A stretch of 64,000 bases of DNA from a bacterium (GTDB lineage Bacteria > 4484-113 > JAGGVC01), in the NCBI GenBank assembly GCA_039961635.1, contig JABRWB010000039.1:1-64000 (forward strand), given 5' to 3'. The position numbers and the translations under genes are program-made. Below are positions 42,290 through 51,660 of the stretch, piece after piece. Position 1 is the first letter of the stretch. Each line of letters opens with the position of its first letter. Under the pieces are notes generated by a model that was not told the origin of the DNA, did no database searches, and saw nothing but the letters and a program-made list of their open reading frames with translations.

Positions 42290-42346
42290 GTGCCTGAAGC
42301 GGAGAAGGTTGGCTCCGGTTTGTTCGCTCGGCGCAATGGTGAATGA
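42290..42346 (+). CDS. Possible 18-codon leader ORF abutting secA
   Basis: GTG 42290 lies eight bases after a -10-like TAAACT, and the frame encodes VPEAEKVGSGLFARRNGE. Its TGA (42344-42346) directly touches the secA ATG at 42347. secA has no Shine-Dalgarno site of its own near the ATG; the only one, GAGAAGG, is about 40 bases away inside this frame. Translation of secA therefore probably depends on ribosomes finishing this ORF. It shares no residues with the SecM arrest motif. Confidence 0.4.
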   Translation: MPEAEKVGSGLFARRNGE

Positions 42347-45211
42347 ATGGTTGACATAATCGGCGCTATTTTTGATACCAACAAACGGGAAATCGCCCGC
42401 TTGCGAAAGCAGGTCGAGCCGATTAACGCGCTTGAATCCAAAATCAAACAGATGACCGACCAGCAAATCACGGCGCGGGCGTCTGAAATAAGGGATGCAA
42501 TCAGGGCAGAGGTTTCGAAGCTCGCATTGTTTGTTTCAAAAGAGGATCCCAGGTACAAGACGGAACACAACAAACTCGACAGGATACTTGGCTCGCATTT
42601 GACGGAGGTTTTCGCACTTACCAGGGAGTGCGCCGTCCGCACCCTGAACATGCGCCACTTCGACGTGCAGTTGATCGGCGGCATAGTCCTTCACGAAGGC
42701 CGCATTGCGGAGATGAAGACCGGGGAAGGCAAAACTCTCGTCGCGACGCTCGCCGCGACGCTGAACGGAATGACCGGCCTCGGTGTGCATGTGATCACGG
42801 TCAACGACTACTTGGCCCGCCGCGATGCGGAGTGGAAGCGTCCAATTTACGAAATGATGGGGCTTACGGTAGGCTGCATCCTGCACGACCAGAACAAGAA
42901 AGAGCGATACAACGCGTACCGCTGCGACATAACCTACGGTACGAACAACGAGTTCGGGTTCGACTACCTCCGCGACCATATGGTGATGCGGGCGGAGGAC
43001 AAGGTGCAACGCGACCTCGTCTATGGAATCGTGGACGAGGTGGACAGCATACTTATAGACGAAGCGCGCACCCCTCTTATCATTTCCGGCAGCTCGAACG
43101 AGGACGTTTCGATTTATTCCCGCGTAGATTCCATCGTCCGGCGGCTCAAGCCGAAGAACATTACCGGCGAAGACAGGCCCAAGGACATTTTCGAACAGCT
43201 TGAATCCAAAAAGCATCGGGACGATTCAGAAGTCAGTTGGGACTACGAGTATGATGAAAAAGGGAAAACCGTAGCGTTGACAAGTCGAGGTCAAAAAAAC
43301 GTGGAAGCGATGCTCGGCATCGACAACCTGTACGACTTCGACCACAAGGATCTCGCGCACGCGGTTCAGCAATCTCTACGCGCGCATGCACTGTTCGGAC
43401 GCGACAAGGATTACATCGTTAAGGACGGCCAGGTGATAATCGTGGACGAGTTCACCGGCCGCCTGATGTTCGGCCGCCGTTATTCGGACGGGCTTCACCA
43501 GGCCATCGAAGCCAAAGAAGGCGTCAAGGTCGCCGGCGAATCACAGACTCTGGCAACGATTACATTGCAAAACTATTTCCGCCTTTACCACAAGCTGGCG
43601 GGAATGACCGGCACTGCTAAGACCGAAGAGGAGGAATTCAAAAAGATTTACGGATTCGACGTCGTCGTCATTCCGACCAACATGCCGATGATCCGCAAAG
43701 ACCACAACGACGTTATCTATAAAACGGAAAAAGCAAAATACGAGGCGATAATCAAGCAAATTGAGGAATGCCACGCCAAAAAACAGCCGGTTTTGGTGGG
43801 CACGATAACCATCGAGAACAGCGAAAAATTGGCAAAATATCTGGCGGCGAAGCGAATCCCACATGAAGTATTGAATGCCAAATTTCACGAAAAGGAAGCG
43901 TACATAGTGGCGCAGGCTGGTCGAGCAGGCGCGGTGACCATTGCAACGAATATGGCCGGCCGCGGCACCGACATAGTGCTCGGCGGCAACGCGAAGTTCC
44001 TCGCGCGATACGACTTGTTCAAGCGCGGGCTTGATCCAATGGCTCCCGAAAACGAAGCGGAAGTCGAGGCGCTGTCAAAAAAATACGAAGAAGAATGCAG
44101 GCATGGGCGCGAAGTCGTTATAAATGCCGGAGGTCTTTATATCCTCGGAACGGAGCGCCATGAATCAAGGCGCATCGACAATCAGCTGCGCGGCCGTTCG
44201 GGACGGCAAGGCGATCCAGGCGAGAGCCGCTTTTTCCTTTCCCTGGAAGATGACCTTATGCGCCTATACGGGATGGACCGGCTTCAGGGCTGGATGGACC
44301 GCCTGAATGTTCCCGAAGATCAGCCTATAGAAGCCGGCATCGTCACGATGAGCATCGAACGCGCCCAAAAGAAGGTGGAGGCCCGCAACTTTGACATCCG
44401 CCGCCACGTACTCCAGTACGACGACGTGATGAACAAGCAACGAAGCGTCATTTACACCGACCGCGAAAACATCCTGAAAGGCGCGGACATGCGTGAACAG
44501 GTTGTAGGCTTCATAGAGAGCGCCATAACCGACGTGGTTTATTCGAACATCCACCAGTCAGAACGCGGAAAGGAATTGATAGACATTGAAGGCCTTTGGC
44601 GTGAATTGAATCTGACTATTCCCGTGCCGGACAGTTTCCACGCGGATGAACTAAAGGACAAATCGGCCGACGAGTTGGTCGCGCTTCTTTGCAACCTTGC
44701 CAATGACATATATGAAGCCAAAGAGCTTGAAATCGGCAAGGAAATTATGCGCGAACTCGAGCGATACTTGACGTTGCGCAGCATCGACGAACACTGGATC
44801 GATCATTTGAATGTGATGGACCATCTGCGCGAAGGGATTGGACTTCGGGTATACGGCCAGGAGGATCCCGTCGCCGTATATGCGAAGGAAGCGTTTGACC
44901 ATTACGAGACGCTCAAAGCGACGATTCAAAAGGACGTCGTAAGCAAGATCTTCCGGGTTCGGGTTAGGGAGCCTGAACAAGAGAAAAAGAGCGCCTACAA
45001 CATCGCCGGATATTCCAGCGGCGAGGCGGGCGTCCAGGGCCGCCAGCGCACCTTCCGGCGCAAGGTGGAAAAGGTTGGACGCAATGACCCATGCCCCTGC
45101 GGGAGCGGCAAGAAATACAAGAACTGCCATGGCAAGGAAGAAGAGGGCGGATCGTCGGCGGCCGCGGTGCCGATCACGAACATCCCCAAGGGGCCGAGGC
45201 GGAGGCGGTAA
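42347..45211 (+). CDS. secA: Preprotein translocase ATPase SecA
   Basis: Motor of the Sec export pathway; 954 residues. Walker A is [13 protein letters not shown], with [12 protein letters not shown], the DEAD-like [30 protein letters not shown] in the second motor domain and [21 protein letters not shown]. The C-terminus has the SecB/phospholipid-binding zinc motif [14 protein letters not shown]. The ATG directly follows a short ORF (42290-42346) and lacks its own ribosome binding site. Confidence 0.98.
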   Translation: MVDIIGAIFDTNKREIARLRKQVEPINALESKIKQMTDQQITARASEIRDAIRAEVSKLALFVSKEDPRYKTEHNKLDRILGSHLTEVFALTRECAVRTLNMRHFDVQLIGGIVLHEGRIAEMKTGEGKTLVATLAATLNGMTGLGVHVITVNDYLARRDAEWKRPIYEMMGLTVGCILHDQNKKERYNAYRCDITYGTNNEFGFDYLRDHMVMRAEDKVQRDLVYGIVDEVDSILIDEARTPLIISGSSNEDVSIYSRVDSIVRRLKPKNITGEDRPKDIFEQLESKKHRDDSEVSWDYEYDEKGKTVALTSRGQKNVEAMLGIDNLYDFDHKDLAHAVQQSLRAHALFGRDKDYIVKDGQVIIVDEFTGRLMFGRRYSDGLHQAIEAKEGVKVAGESQTLATITLQNYFRLYHKLAGMTGTAKTEEEEFKKIYGFDVVVIPTNMPMIRKDHNDVIYKTEKAKYEAIIKQIEECHAKKQPVLVGTITIENSEKLAKYLAAKRIPHEVLNAKFHEKEAYIVAQAGRAGAVTIATNMAGRGTDIVLGGNAKFLARYDLFKRGLDPMAPENEAEVEALSKKYEEECRHGREVVINAGGLYILGTERHESRRIDNQLRGRSGRQGDPGESRFFLSLEDDLMRLYGMDRLQGWMDRLNVPEDQPIEAGIVTMSIERAQKKVEARNFDIRRHVLQYDDVMNKQRSVIYTDRENILKGADMREQVVGFIESAITDVVYSNIHQSERGKELIDIEGLWRELNLTIPVPDSFHADELKDKSADELVALLCNLANDIYEAKELEIGKEIMRELERYLTLRSIDEHWIDHLNVMDHLREGIGLRVYGQEDPVAVYAKEAFDHYETLKATIQKDVVSKIFRVRVREPEQEKKSAYNIAGYSSGEAGVQGRQRTFRRKVEKVGRNDPCPCGSGKKYKNCHGKEEEGGSSAAAVPITNIPKGPRRRR

Positions 45212-45252
45212 CTGAAATGCCCGTGCATTTTAATTGGCGCTCGGCTTTGGAA

Positions 45253-45269
45253 CCGGCAAAAAAAGCCGG
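45253..45269. terminator. Short inverted repeat between secA and the VOC gene
   Basis: CCGGC and GCCGG flank a run of seven A in the convergent gap. The run is in the loop rather than after the stem, so termination is doubtful. Confidence 0.25.
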
Positions 45270-45285
45270 CATCCAAAAACTGGCG

Positions 45286-45630
45286 TTATGTTTTGGACCA
45301 AAGGCCAAGCCTGTTTCCTTGCGGATCGTGGAATAAAGCGAAGAAACCCATATCTCCGCCTATCGCGGTTTTGGGCGTCACGACCGAGCCGCCGAGATTC
45401 TCGATTTTGACCAGCGTAGCTTCGATGTCTTCCACGTGGATGTACGGCGTAATTCCGCTTCCGGGCATCGCGGTGGGATCGAAACCTCCTGCCGGGCCGC
45501 CTTCCGGATTGAAAAATCCGTAGTTCATCCCCTCCACTTCGCGGCATTTCCATCCGAACGCAGCCGAATAAAACTCCATGCTGCCCTTGATATCCGACGT
45601 CGGTATCTCGATATGCTCGATTTCATTCAT
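45286..45630 (-). CDS. VOC-family (glyoxalase-like) protein
   Basis: A 114-residue protein of the vicinal oxygen chelate fold: IEHIEIPTSDIKGSMEFYSAAFGWKC in the first beta-alpha-beta unit, and YIHVEDIEATLVKIENLGGSV, then FFALFHDPQGNRLGLW in the second. This subgroup includes many proteins of unknown substrate. The start is ATG 45630 with AAGGAG upstream. It converges on secA. Confidence 0.85.
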   Translation of the reverse strand: MNEIEHIEIPTSDIKGSMEFYSAAFGWKCREVEGMNYGFFNPEGGPAGGFDPTAMPGSGITPYIHVEDIEATLVKIENLGGSVVTPKTAIGGDMGFFALFHDPQGNRLGLWSKT

Positions 45631-45694
45631 CGCATTCTCCTTTCGTTAATGGGAATCCAATATAGCAGATTATTGTATTGTCCTATGAGAGAGG

Positions 45695-45700
45695 TACAAT
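45695..45700 (+). promoter_or_regulatory. Leaderless -10 box of ltaE
   Basis: TACAAT, then TCCCCG, then GTG at 45707. TTGTAT lies 16 bases upstream as a possible -35. No ribosome binding site precedes the GTG. Confidence 0.65.
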
Positions 45701-45706
45701 TCCCCG

Positions 45707-46792
45707 GTGAGCAATATGATTCCAAACAATCCTCCCGGCGGACGGCCGGTGGACTTGCGAAGTGACACAGTGACGCGCCCGTCGCCCGCGATGTACGAAG
45801 CGATGATGAAGGCGCCGCTGGGCGACGACGTTCTGGGCGACGACCCGACGGTGCTTCGGCTTCAGGAGCGCGTGGCCGAGCTTTTGGGCAAAGAAGCCGC
45901 ACTTTTCGTTCCGAGCGGCACAATGGCCAACCAAATCGCACTGAAAGTACACACCAGGCCCGGCGACGCGGTGATTTGCGAAGCCGGATGCCATATCCTG
46001 AATTACGAGGGCGGCGCGCCGGCGGCGGTTTCGCACATCATCTGCAAGACGATTGCAGGCAAGCACGGGTTGATCACTGCGGACGAAGTCGCCGCTGCCA
46101 TGAACGACGCTTCAAACAGCCACTTTCCCCGGACATCGCTGGTCGAGCTTGAAAACACGCACAACCGCGCTGGAGGCGCAATCCTACCCCAAAATGAAAT
46201 AATTGCCGTTAAAGAAGTTTGCAACTTGCGCGGCTCGGCGCTTCACTTGGACGGCGCGAGGCTGTGGAACGCGCATGTCGCGACCGGAATCGCTCTGGAC
46301 GAACTTGCAAAGCCCGGAGATACGGTAAGCGTCTGCCTGTCGAAAGGGCTCGGATGCCCTGTCGGATCTCTGATCGCGGGATCGCGCGACCACATCGCGT
46401 ACGCGCACCGCATCCGAAAATATCTCGGCGGAGGTATGCGCCAGGCAGGGATTCTTGCGGGCGCGGGGCTGTATGCCCTAGACCACAACATAGCGCGGCT
46501 TGCGGAAGATCACGAGCATGCGAAAATGCTGCACGCTGCATTTTCCGAGTTTCGCGGTGTATTTCCGATCGAACCCGATACAAACATTCTGATAGTGGAG
46601 TTTGCAAAAGGCGTGTACGATCCCGAAATCATCCGGCAGGCGCTTGAGCGGCGCGGCGTTCGTTGTCTCACGATAAGTCCGGTGCGCATCCGGCTGGTCC
46701 TGCATCTCGATGTATCTCGCGAGCAGTGCGAATACGCGTGCGCGATGGTGAAGGAAGTACTTGGCGCGCTCTCGGAGGCCGCGAACGCGTAG
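45707..46792 (+). CDS. ltaE: Low-specificity L-threonine aldolase
   Basis: A PLP enzyme of fold type I, 361 residues, cleaving L-threonine or allo-threonine to glycine and acetaldehyde. Motifs are [77 protein letters not shown], and [18 protein letters not shown] with the PLP lysine in LSKG. The GTG start at 45707 has no Shine-Dalgarno site and is predicted leaderless. hypA follows 21 bases after the stop. Confidence 0.95.
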   Translation: MSNMIPNNPPGGRPVDLRSDTVTRPSPAMYEAMMKAPLGDDVLGDDPTVLRLQERVAELLGKEAALFVPSGTMANQIALKVHTRPGDAVICEAGCHILNYEGGAPAAVSHIICKTIAGKHGLITADEVAAAMNDASNSHFPRTSLVELENTHNRAGGAILPQNEIIAVKEVCNLRGSALHLDGARLWNAHVATGIALDELAKPGDTVSVCLSKGLGCPVGSLIAGSRDHIAYAHRIRKYLGGGMRQAGILAGAGLYALDHNIARLAEDHEHAKMLHAAFSEFRGVFPIEPDTNILIVEFAKGVYDPEIIRQALERRGVRCLTISPVRIRLVLHLDVSREQCEYACAMVKEVLGALSEAANA

Positions 46793-46813
46793 CGCGCTCC
46801 GCGGGCTGGGAAA

Positions 46814-47155
46814 ATGCACGAATTCAGCCTGATGGAAAACATCGTTTCTCACGTCAAATCCGCGGCTGCGGAAAACGGAATCGCGAAAGTGGCCCGATTC
46901 ACCGTAGTCGTCGGCGCGGTGAGCGGCGTGAACATCGAAGCTCTTCGATTCGCCTTTGATATGCACCAAAAGGCGGGCGATCTGCTTGAAGCACTAATGG
47001 TAATCGAACAAAAACCCGCGCCGGCGGTTTGCCGGGAATGCGGCGCGCCATTCGAAACCCGGGACTACTGGCCTGTCTGCCCGAAATGTGGTAGCTTGAA
47101 TGTACGGGTGGATGGCGGGAACGAGTTTTATCTGTCCGAGGTCGAAGGCGAGTAA
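46814..47155 (+). CDS. hypA: Hydrogenase maturation nickel metallochaperone HypA
   Basis: A 113-residue protein. The N-terminal MHEFSLMENIV carries the nickel-ligand His2. Two zinc-binding CxxC pairs occur as CRECG and CPKCG. With HypB it delivers nickel to [NiFe] hydrogenase (or urease). hypB follows 50 bases downstream; no hydrogenase structural gene or other hyp gene is in the window. Confidence 0.95.
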   Translation: MHEFSLMENIVSHVKSAAAENGIAKVARFTVVVGAVSGVNIEALRFAFDMHQKAGDLLEALMVIEQKPAPAVCRECGAPFETRDYWPVCPKCGSLNVRVDGGNEFYLSEVEGE

Positions 47156-47205
47156 TCGTCGTAGTATTCTCTTCCTGCTCGAATGCCCTGTTAGCGGAGG
47201 TGCGG

Positions 47206-47877
47206 ATGGTTACGGTTAAGGTTATGCGTGCTGTGAATGAGGAAAACGACCTCGTCGCAACCGAAGTGCGGCAGATGCTGGCGGATTACCGCGTCGTGGC
47301 GCTAAATCTGATGAGCAGCCCGGGAAGCGGCAAGACCAGCCTGCTCGAAAGAACGCTCGACCGGATGGGAGGCGAGTGGCGGTTCGGCGCAATCGTCGGC
47401 GACCTTTTCACGACGCGGGATGCCGACAGACTGGCGGCCCGCGGCGTACCCGTCGTCCAGCTGAATACCGAAGGCAGCTGCCACCTGACGGCGCACATGA
47501 TCCGCGAGTCGCTGCAGGAGTTCGACAAGGACGCGCTGGACTGTTTATTCATTGAGAACGTAGGCAATCTCGTATGTCCGGGCGGGTTCGATCTCGGCGA
47601 GGACTACCGCATCGCGGTGCTTTCCACAACCGAAGGCGGCGACAAGGTGGAAAAGTATCCGCGCGTATTCCGGCAGGCAAGCGCGAGCGTGATAACGAAA
47701 ACCGACCTGCTGGAATACTTGGATTTCGACCTTGCGGACGTGATCGCTCACCTGCAGCTTCTCAATCCCGAAGCGCCAGTTTTTCCACTTTCCACCAAAA
47801 CTGGAGAGGGGATGGAAGATTGGTGCACCTGGCTGCGCGATTTACTTGCCGGCGCGGCATCCACCTCCGGCGTTTGA
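47206..47877 (+). CDS. hypB: Hydrogenase maturation GTPase HypB
   Basis: A G3E-family GTPase that drives nickel insertion; 223 residues. The P-loop is LMSSPGSGKTSLLERTL, the nickel-site Cys-His is in NTEGSCHLTAHMI, ENVGNLVCP is present, and the base-recognition segment is ITKTDLLEYLDFD. The His-rich N-terminal nickel store of some homologues is absent. The start is ATG 47206 with CGGAGG five bases upstream; an in-frame GTG at 47200 overlaps that site. Confidence 0.95.
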   Translation: MVTVKVMRAVNEENDLVATEVRQMLADYRVVALNLMSSPGSGKTSLLERTLDRMGGEWRFGAIVGDLFTTRDADRLAARGVPVVQLNTEGSCHLTAHMIRESLQEFDKDALDCLFIENVGNLVCPGGFDLGEDYRIAVLSTTEGGDKVEKYPRVFRQASASVITKTDLLEYLDFDLADVIAHLQLLNPEAPVFPLSTKTGEGMEDWCTWLRDLLAGAASTSGV

Positions 47878-48191
47878 ACTTTAAAATTGAAATCCGAGAC
47901 CGATGCGGGCGGCATCAGCCACTCGTAAATAGTATCGGGCAACGGCAAGTAATGCGCAGCTTTCCACTGCTGTCAAAAAAGGCAATTGAACGGGACGGGG
48001 CAAAGCCGCAAGGAAAAAATGCTGCGGTTGGCCGCCGGTGCAAGTTCCGCGCGTCGTCTAAAGATCCGCATTTCAATCAACACGGTATTCGGGCGAGACA
48101 GTAATCCGACGGCAATATAATAGGCTTCGGCTCGATGAACCCTCAAATCCGTCTTAATGAAAAGGATAGAGCTTCTTCTGAATCCTTGCTA
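47878..48191 (+). other. Intergenic stretch before the rpsP promoter
   Basis: No convincing gene is seen. It contains a second TATAAT at 48116-48121 without a good -35, a G/C-rich segment at about 47990-48055 that could fold, and a 28-codon frame at 48136-48222 without a ribosome binding site. None of these is supported enough to name. Confidence 0.4.
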
Positions 48192-48220
48192 TTTACATTT
48201 GTTTTCCTCGGATGTATAAT
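48192..48220 (+). promoter_or_regulatory. Promoter of the rpsP operon
   Basis: TTTACA (48192-48197), 17-base spacer, TATAAT (48215-48220). It leaves a leader of about 70 bases with a short imperfect hairpin around GGCAA/TTGCC. Confidence 0.8.
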
Positions 48221-48296
48221 GTAAGGCTCACGTCGGGCAAGAGGTGTTTGCCGGACTTGCGGCGTGTCATGTCATTCATAGGCAGGTTTTTAGGAA

Positions 48297-48605
48297 ATGG
48301 CTGTCAAGCTGAGGCTGTTTAGGGTAGGCAAGAAGAAGCAGTCGTACTTCCGCGTTGTCGCGAAGGAGCAACGCTCGCCGCGCCAAGGGAAGTATCTGGA
48401 GGAAGTCGGTTTCCTTAATCCTCATGCAGATCCGGAGGAAGTTAAGCTCAACTCCGAGCGCATCCGCTGGTGGCTCGAGCACGGCGCGGAACCTACCGAA
48501 ACGGTCGCTCGGCTTATCAAGAACCACACCGACGTCCCCATTGCCGCTAAGTACCTTCCCGGTACTAAAACCGGCAAGGCCCGCAAGGCCGAAGCTGCAT
48601 CCTAG
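48297..48605 (+). CDS. rpsP: Ribosomal protein bS16
   Basis: A 102-residue small-subunit protein. MAVKLRLFRVGKKKQSYFRVVAKEQRSPRQGKYLEEVGFLNP is family-typical, with the later ERIRWWLEHGAEPTETVARL. It is the first gene of the conserved order rpsP-khpA-rimM-trmD-rplS-lepB. The start is ATG 48297 with a weak AGG nearby. Confidence 0.97.
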   Translation: MAVKLRLFRVGKKKQSYFRVVAKEQRSPRQGKYLEEVGFLNPHADPEEVKLNSERIRWWLEHGAEPTETVARLIKNHTDVPIAAKYLPGTKTGKARKAEAAS

Positions 48606-48634
48606 TTACGCGCACGGTACAAGGAGGAATTTCG

Positions 48635-48874
48635 ATGACCGATTACAAGGAACTTCTGATTGCGCTGGTAAGCAAGATCGTTGACAACCCGGACGAGATC
48701 AGCGTTCGTGAAGTCGAAGGTGAACGCGCTGCGATCCTGGAACTCCGGGTGAACGAAAACGACATCGGAAAGGTGATCGGCCGTGAAGGCAGGATCATCA
48801 ATGCCCTTCGAACGCTGGTCAAGGCGGCCGCTGGGCGGGAAAACAAGCGGATCACCGTAGAGCTTTTGAGTTGA
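48635..48874 (+). CDS. khpA: KH-domain RNA-binding protein KhpA
   Basis: A 79-residue KH protein. The RNA-binding GxxG loop is in NDIGKVIGREGRIINALRTLV, preceded by DEISVREVEGERAAILEL. It usually pairs with KhpB and binds RNA in the cell-division and cell-wall context. Start ATG 48635 has AAGGAGG upstream; rimM begins one base after its stop. Confidence 0.93.
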   Translation: MTDYKELLIALVSKIVDNPDEISVREVEGERAAILELRVNENDIGKVIGREGRIINALRTLVKAAAGRENKRITVELLS

Positions 48875-48875
48875 C

Positions 48876-49376
48876 ATGCTTGTTGTATTGGGCCGTGTGA
48901 AAGGGGCTCACGGGGTCCGTGGTACATTGAAGTGCGAATATGTGACGGACAGACCGGCCACGCTTCAGGGCTACGCTTACTTCATTCTTAGCGACGAGAT
49001 TACAGGCGAGGCGGTCATCGTTCGCCATCCAAAAGTGTCGCTTCGCGGAACCGACTTTTTGTTAAGCACGCCAAGCGTTCCTAATCGAAATGTCGCTTCC
49101 GGTATGTCTGGATGGCTGGTGGAAGCGCCGGCGTCGCTTGTGCCTCCCCGCTCGAATGGCGAGTTTTTTCCATGGCAGTTGGTGGGACTCTGCACCGTCA
49201 ATGAAAGCGGGGCCGAGCTTGGGTTCGTGCAAGACGTGTTTTTCACGGCAGCCGGCGCTGTTCTTCAAATCCAAGGCGTCCGCGGCGAAATACTTTTGGC
49301 GTTCTCCGGGGATGCTGTAATCGATGTCGATCTGCCCGGGGGCAGACTGGTGGTGACCGACTACGTCGGCAATTAG
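48876..49376 (+). CDS. rimM: Ribosome maturation factor RimM
   Basis: A 166-residue 16S rRNA processing factor that binds S19. The N-terminal domain opens with VVLGRVKGAHGVRGTLKCEY; the PRC-barrel domain follows with WQLVGLCTVNESGAELGFVQDVFFTAAGAVLQI and LLAFSGDAVIDVDLPGGRLVV. Translational coupling to khpA is likely because only one base separates them. Confidence 0.93.
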   Translation: MLVVLGRVKGAHGVRGTLKCEYVTDRPATLQGYAYFILSDEITGEAVIVRHPKVSLRGTDFLLSTPSVPNRNVASGMSGWLVEAPASLVPPRSNGEFFPWQLVGLCTVNESGAELGFVQDVFFTAAGAVLQIQGVRGEILLAFSGDAVIDVDLPGGRLVVTDYVGN

Positions 49377-49392
49377 TCCCAAGAGCCCTAAA

Positions 49393-50109
49393 ATGAAGAT
49401 TTACATCGTTACAATCTTTCCCGGGCTGACCGAACAGGTCGGAAAATTCGGAATCGTCCGGCGCGCCATCGAAGCCGGGAAGCTGCACTTTGAATCTGTA
49501 GATCTCAGGAATTACACTACGGACTCCCACCGCAGCGTGGACGACTCGCCGTTCGGAGGCGGGCCGGGTATGGTATTCCTGCCCGAACCGGTATTTGCAG
49601 CCGTCGAAGATGTATACCAGAAGTCGGGCTGCAAGCCGTATGTGGTTTACCTATCCCCGCAAGGGGAACTGATGAACCAGAGACTTGTGGACGAACTTGC
49701 CGGTAAGGAATGCCTGGTGCTGATTGCAGGACGCTACGAGGGAATCGACCAGCGGGTACTCGATGTGCTCGTTGACAAGGAAATTTCCTTTGGAGATTAC
49801 ATTCTGTCCGGCGGAGAGCTTCCCGCAATGGCTCTTGTGGACGCGATTGCGAGGAAAATACCGGGAGCACTTGGAAATGAAGGAAGCCATGAGTCGGAAA
49901 GTTTTTCCAACGGCTTGCTTGACTTCCCGAACTACACGAGGCCGGAGAACTTTCGAGGATGGCGGGTTCCCGAAATTTTGTTGACCGGGAACAAAGCGAC
50001 CGTTGAAAGGTGGAGGCGTTGGCAGTCGTTGCGGGTCACGAGAATCAAGCGCCCCGACCTGTGGGAAAAGTATTGCCGCAGATTTTTGCGGCCGGAAGTG
50101 AACTCATAG
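49393..50109 (+). CDS. trmD: tRNA (guanine-N1)-methyltransferase TrmD
   Basis: Methylates G37 of tRNAs reading CNN and related codons. At 238 residues the SPOUT-knot motifs are clear: DDSPFGGGPGMVF, LIAGRYEGIDQRV and SFGDYILSGGELPAMALVDAIARKIPGALG, then LDFPNYTRPE. It lies 16 bases after rimM. Confidence 0.97.
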   Translation: MKIYIVTIFPGLTEQVGKFGIVRRAIEAGKLHFESVDLRNYTTDSHRSVDDSPFGGGPGMVFLPEPVFAAVEDVYQKSGCKPYVVYLSPQGELMNQRLVDELAGKECLVLIAGRYEGIDQRVLDVLVDKEISFGDYILSGGELPAMALVDAIARKIPGALGNEGSHESESFSNGLLDFPNYTRPENFRGWRVPEILLTGNKATVERWRRWQSLRVTRIKRPDLWEKYCRRFLRPEVNS

Positions 50110-50165
50110 GCGCCTAAGTGCGTCGGATTATTTCAATTGCCGCATTGCGGCAAACGAGGTGTGCG

Positions 50166-50636
50166 ATGGTTGACAAGGTGTTGGATCACAGCAAGGAAAA
50201 GTGGTATCACAAGCTCAAGGCCTATGACGAGGGCTTGAGCAAGGATGAGTTGCCGGATATCGTTCCCGGCGATATCGTACGCGTTCACGTGAATATTTAT
50301 GAAGAAGCGCCGGGCGCGGCCGCCGGTCTTAAGAAGATCCACAGGATAGCCGCAAAAGGAAAGGAAAAGAAGGAAGAAAAGATCGAGCGCGTCCAGGTTT
50401 TTGAAGGCACCGTTATAAGGATTCACGGCAAAGGCCTTTCGCGCACCGTCACCGTTCGCAAACTTTCCAGCGGAATCGGCGTCGAAAAAACTTGGTTTCT
50501 TCATTCTCGAAAGGTTTCCAAAATTGAAGTGCTCAGACATTCCAGGGTAAGGCGCTCCAAGCTTTACTACCTTCGGGACAGAGTAGGAAAGGCGACATCG
50601 CTCAAGGAACGCAGGCGGGAGCCGAAGGCGCAATAG
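50166..50636 (+). CDS. rplS: Ribosomal protein bL19 with internal insert
   Basis: A 156-residue large-subunit protein; typical bL19 is about 115. The core is clear: VPGDIVRVHV, RVQVFEGTVIRIHGKGLSRTVTVRKLSSGIGVEKTW, and VRRSKLYYLRDRVGKA. Between the VHV strand and the RVQVFEG strand sits a Lys-rich insert of about 24 residues (around GAAAGLKKIHRIAAKGKEKK). The start chosen is ATG 50166, preceded by a GAGGTGTG element; an upstream frame extension from 50118 lacks a site. Confidence 0.95.
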   Translation: MVDKVLDHSKEKWYHKLKAYDEGLSKDELPDIVPGDIVRVHVNIYEEAPGAAAGLKKIHRIAAKGKEKKEEKIERVQVFEGTVIRIHGKGLSRTVTVRKLSSGIGVEKTWFLHSRKVSKIEVLRHSRVRRSKLYYLRDRVGKATSLKERRREPKAQ

Positions 50637-50642
50637 TCAGCC

Positions 50643-51521
50643 ATGTTTAAAAAGCGCGCACCAAAGGAACAGAGCAGTCGGCCCAAGGTGGAATTCAATC
50701 CCAGCCGCATCCGCTCCAATGGCACAAGCAAGTCCGGAATGCGGATAACCTATCCTGCGCCACTTTCCAAACCCGACACTGTGAAAATTTCGCGCGGCAG
50801 CTTTTCCGCAAAAGAAATCATCCGGTCGGTAACCCTCCCGCCCGGTCAAAGTGAGTATTCCCTGGAAATCGTCAGCGCTTCGCGGCCGGGAATCTGCCGC
50901 ATTTCAAGCGACCAAGGAGTCCGGGCAGAGCTTGCGTTTTATCCGAGCCATTTCCAAGCCGTAATATACGACTGGATACCCACATTGGTAATGGCGCTTT
51001 TAATCGCGCTTTTCTTGAGAAGCTACGTTGTGGCCGCATTTTACATTCCCAGCAAGTCAATGGAGCCGACACTTTTGGTTCACGACCGGCTTATCGCCGA
51101 TAAGCTTTCGTTTTCACTTAAATTCGGAGAACTGAAGCGCGGTGATGTTGTGATCTTTCATCCACCGCCCGAAGCCGGAGCGAATCAAATTGAAAAAGAC
51201 TATATAAAGCGCGTAATCGGGCTTCCGGGGGATACGGTTGCGGTGCACGATGGTACCGTATGGGTAAATGGCGTGGCGCTTGACGAGCCGTATATTCAGT
51301 CTCCGCCGGATTATTACCTTGAAGAGCAAATTGTTCCTTCCGACAGCGTATTTGTGCTCGGCGACAACAGGAACAACTCAAAGGACAGCCATGCCTGGGG
51401 TTTCCTGCCGATAAAAAACATCCAGGGACGTGCACTGTTTATATTTTGGCCGCCGGGAAGGATAGGTTTGATAACTCATGGCGGCGGCAACGCACCCGAA
51501 ACCGGGGCTTTCGCCAACTAG
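50643..51521 (+). CDS. lepB: Signal peptidase I with long cytoplasmic N-terminus
   Basis: Cleaves signal peptides of exported proteins; 292 residues. The catalytic serine is in IPSKSMEPTL and the lysine in YIKRVIGLPGD; GDNRNNSKDSHAWGFLP closes the family pattern. One membrane helix lies at about 110-133. The first 105 residues form an extra, partly basic region with a small beta-rich part (VTLPPGQSEYSLEIVSASRPG), not found in usual LepB. Last gene of the rpsP operon; a terminator overlaps its 3' end. Confidence 0.93.
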   Translation: MFKKRAPKEQSSRPKVEFNPSRIRSNGTSKSGMRITYPAPLSKPDTVKISRGSFSAKEIIRSVTLPPGQSEYSLEIVSASRPGICRISSDQGVRAELAFYPSHFQAVIYDWIPTLVMALLIALFLRSYVVAAFYIPSKSMEPTLLVHDRLIADKLSFSLKFGELKRGDVVIFHPPPEAGANQIEKDYIKRVIGLPGDTVAVHDGTVWVNGVALDEPYIQSPPDYYLEEQIVPSDSVFVLGDNRNNSKDSHAWGFLPIKNIQGRALFIFWPPGRIGLITHGGGNAPETGAFAN

Positions 51522-51536
51522 CCCGGTCCTGTTTTT
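51501..51536 (+). terminator. Intrinsic terminator of the rpsP-lepB operon
   Basis: ACCGGGGCT pairs with AGCCCGGT (one bulged G) around a ten-base loop and is followed by CCTG and five T. The stem overlaps the last codons of lepB. Confidence 0.65.
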
Positions 51537-51587
51537 GCCGCTCAAATCTCATTTGGAAACATTACCCCGTAACGCGTCCTCCGTTGA

Positions 51588-51616
51588 TTGACCAATCCCG
51601 ATAGGTTTGCGATAAT
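51588..51616 (+). promoter_or_regulatory. Promoter of the ornithine-cyclodeaminase-family gene
   Basis: TTGACC (51588-51593), 17-base spacer, GATAAT (51611-51616), with TGC directly before the -10 box. The leader of about 40 bases contains CGGAGGGG before ATG 51661. Confidence 0.75.
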
Positions 51617-51660
51617 TCACGTGCGGGCCGAGCGCCCGCGCAATCTCGCCGGAGGGGAAG

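Noticed and set aside
47960-48030. GGGACGGGGCAAAGCC, similar to a cyclic di-GMP-I riboswitch
   Set aside because: Three extra G interrupt the core GGGACGCAAAGCC and the GGGCAAACC and tetraloop partners are missing.
48034-48054. CCGGTGCAAGTTCC-type segment resembling a cobalamin riboswitch core
   Set aside because: The other conserved parts (GGGAA block directly before it and GCCACTG after it) are not in the right order or spacing, and the segment lies far from any B12-related gene.
48136-48222. 28-codon ORF with a hydrophobic end before rpsP
   Set aside because: No ribosome binding site, and it ends inside the rpsP -10 box, so it would not be on the main rpsP transcript.
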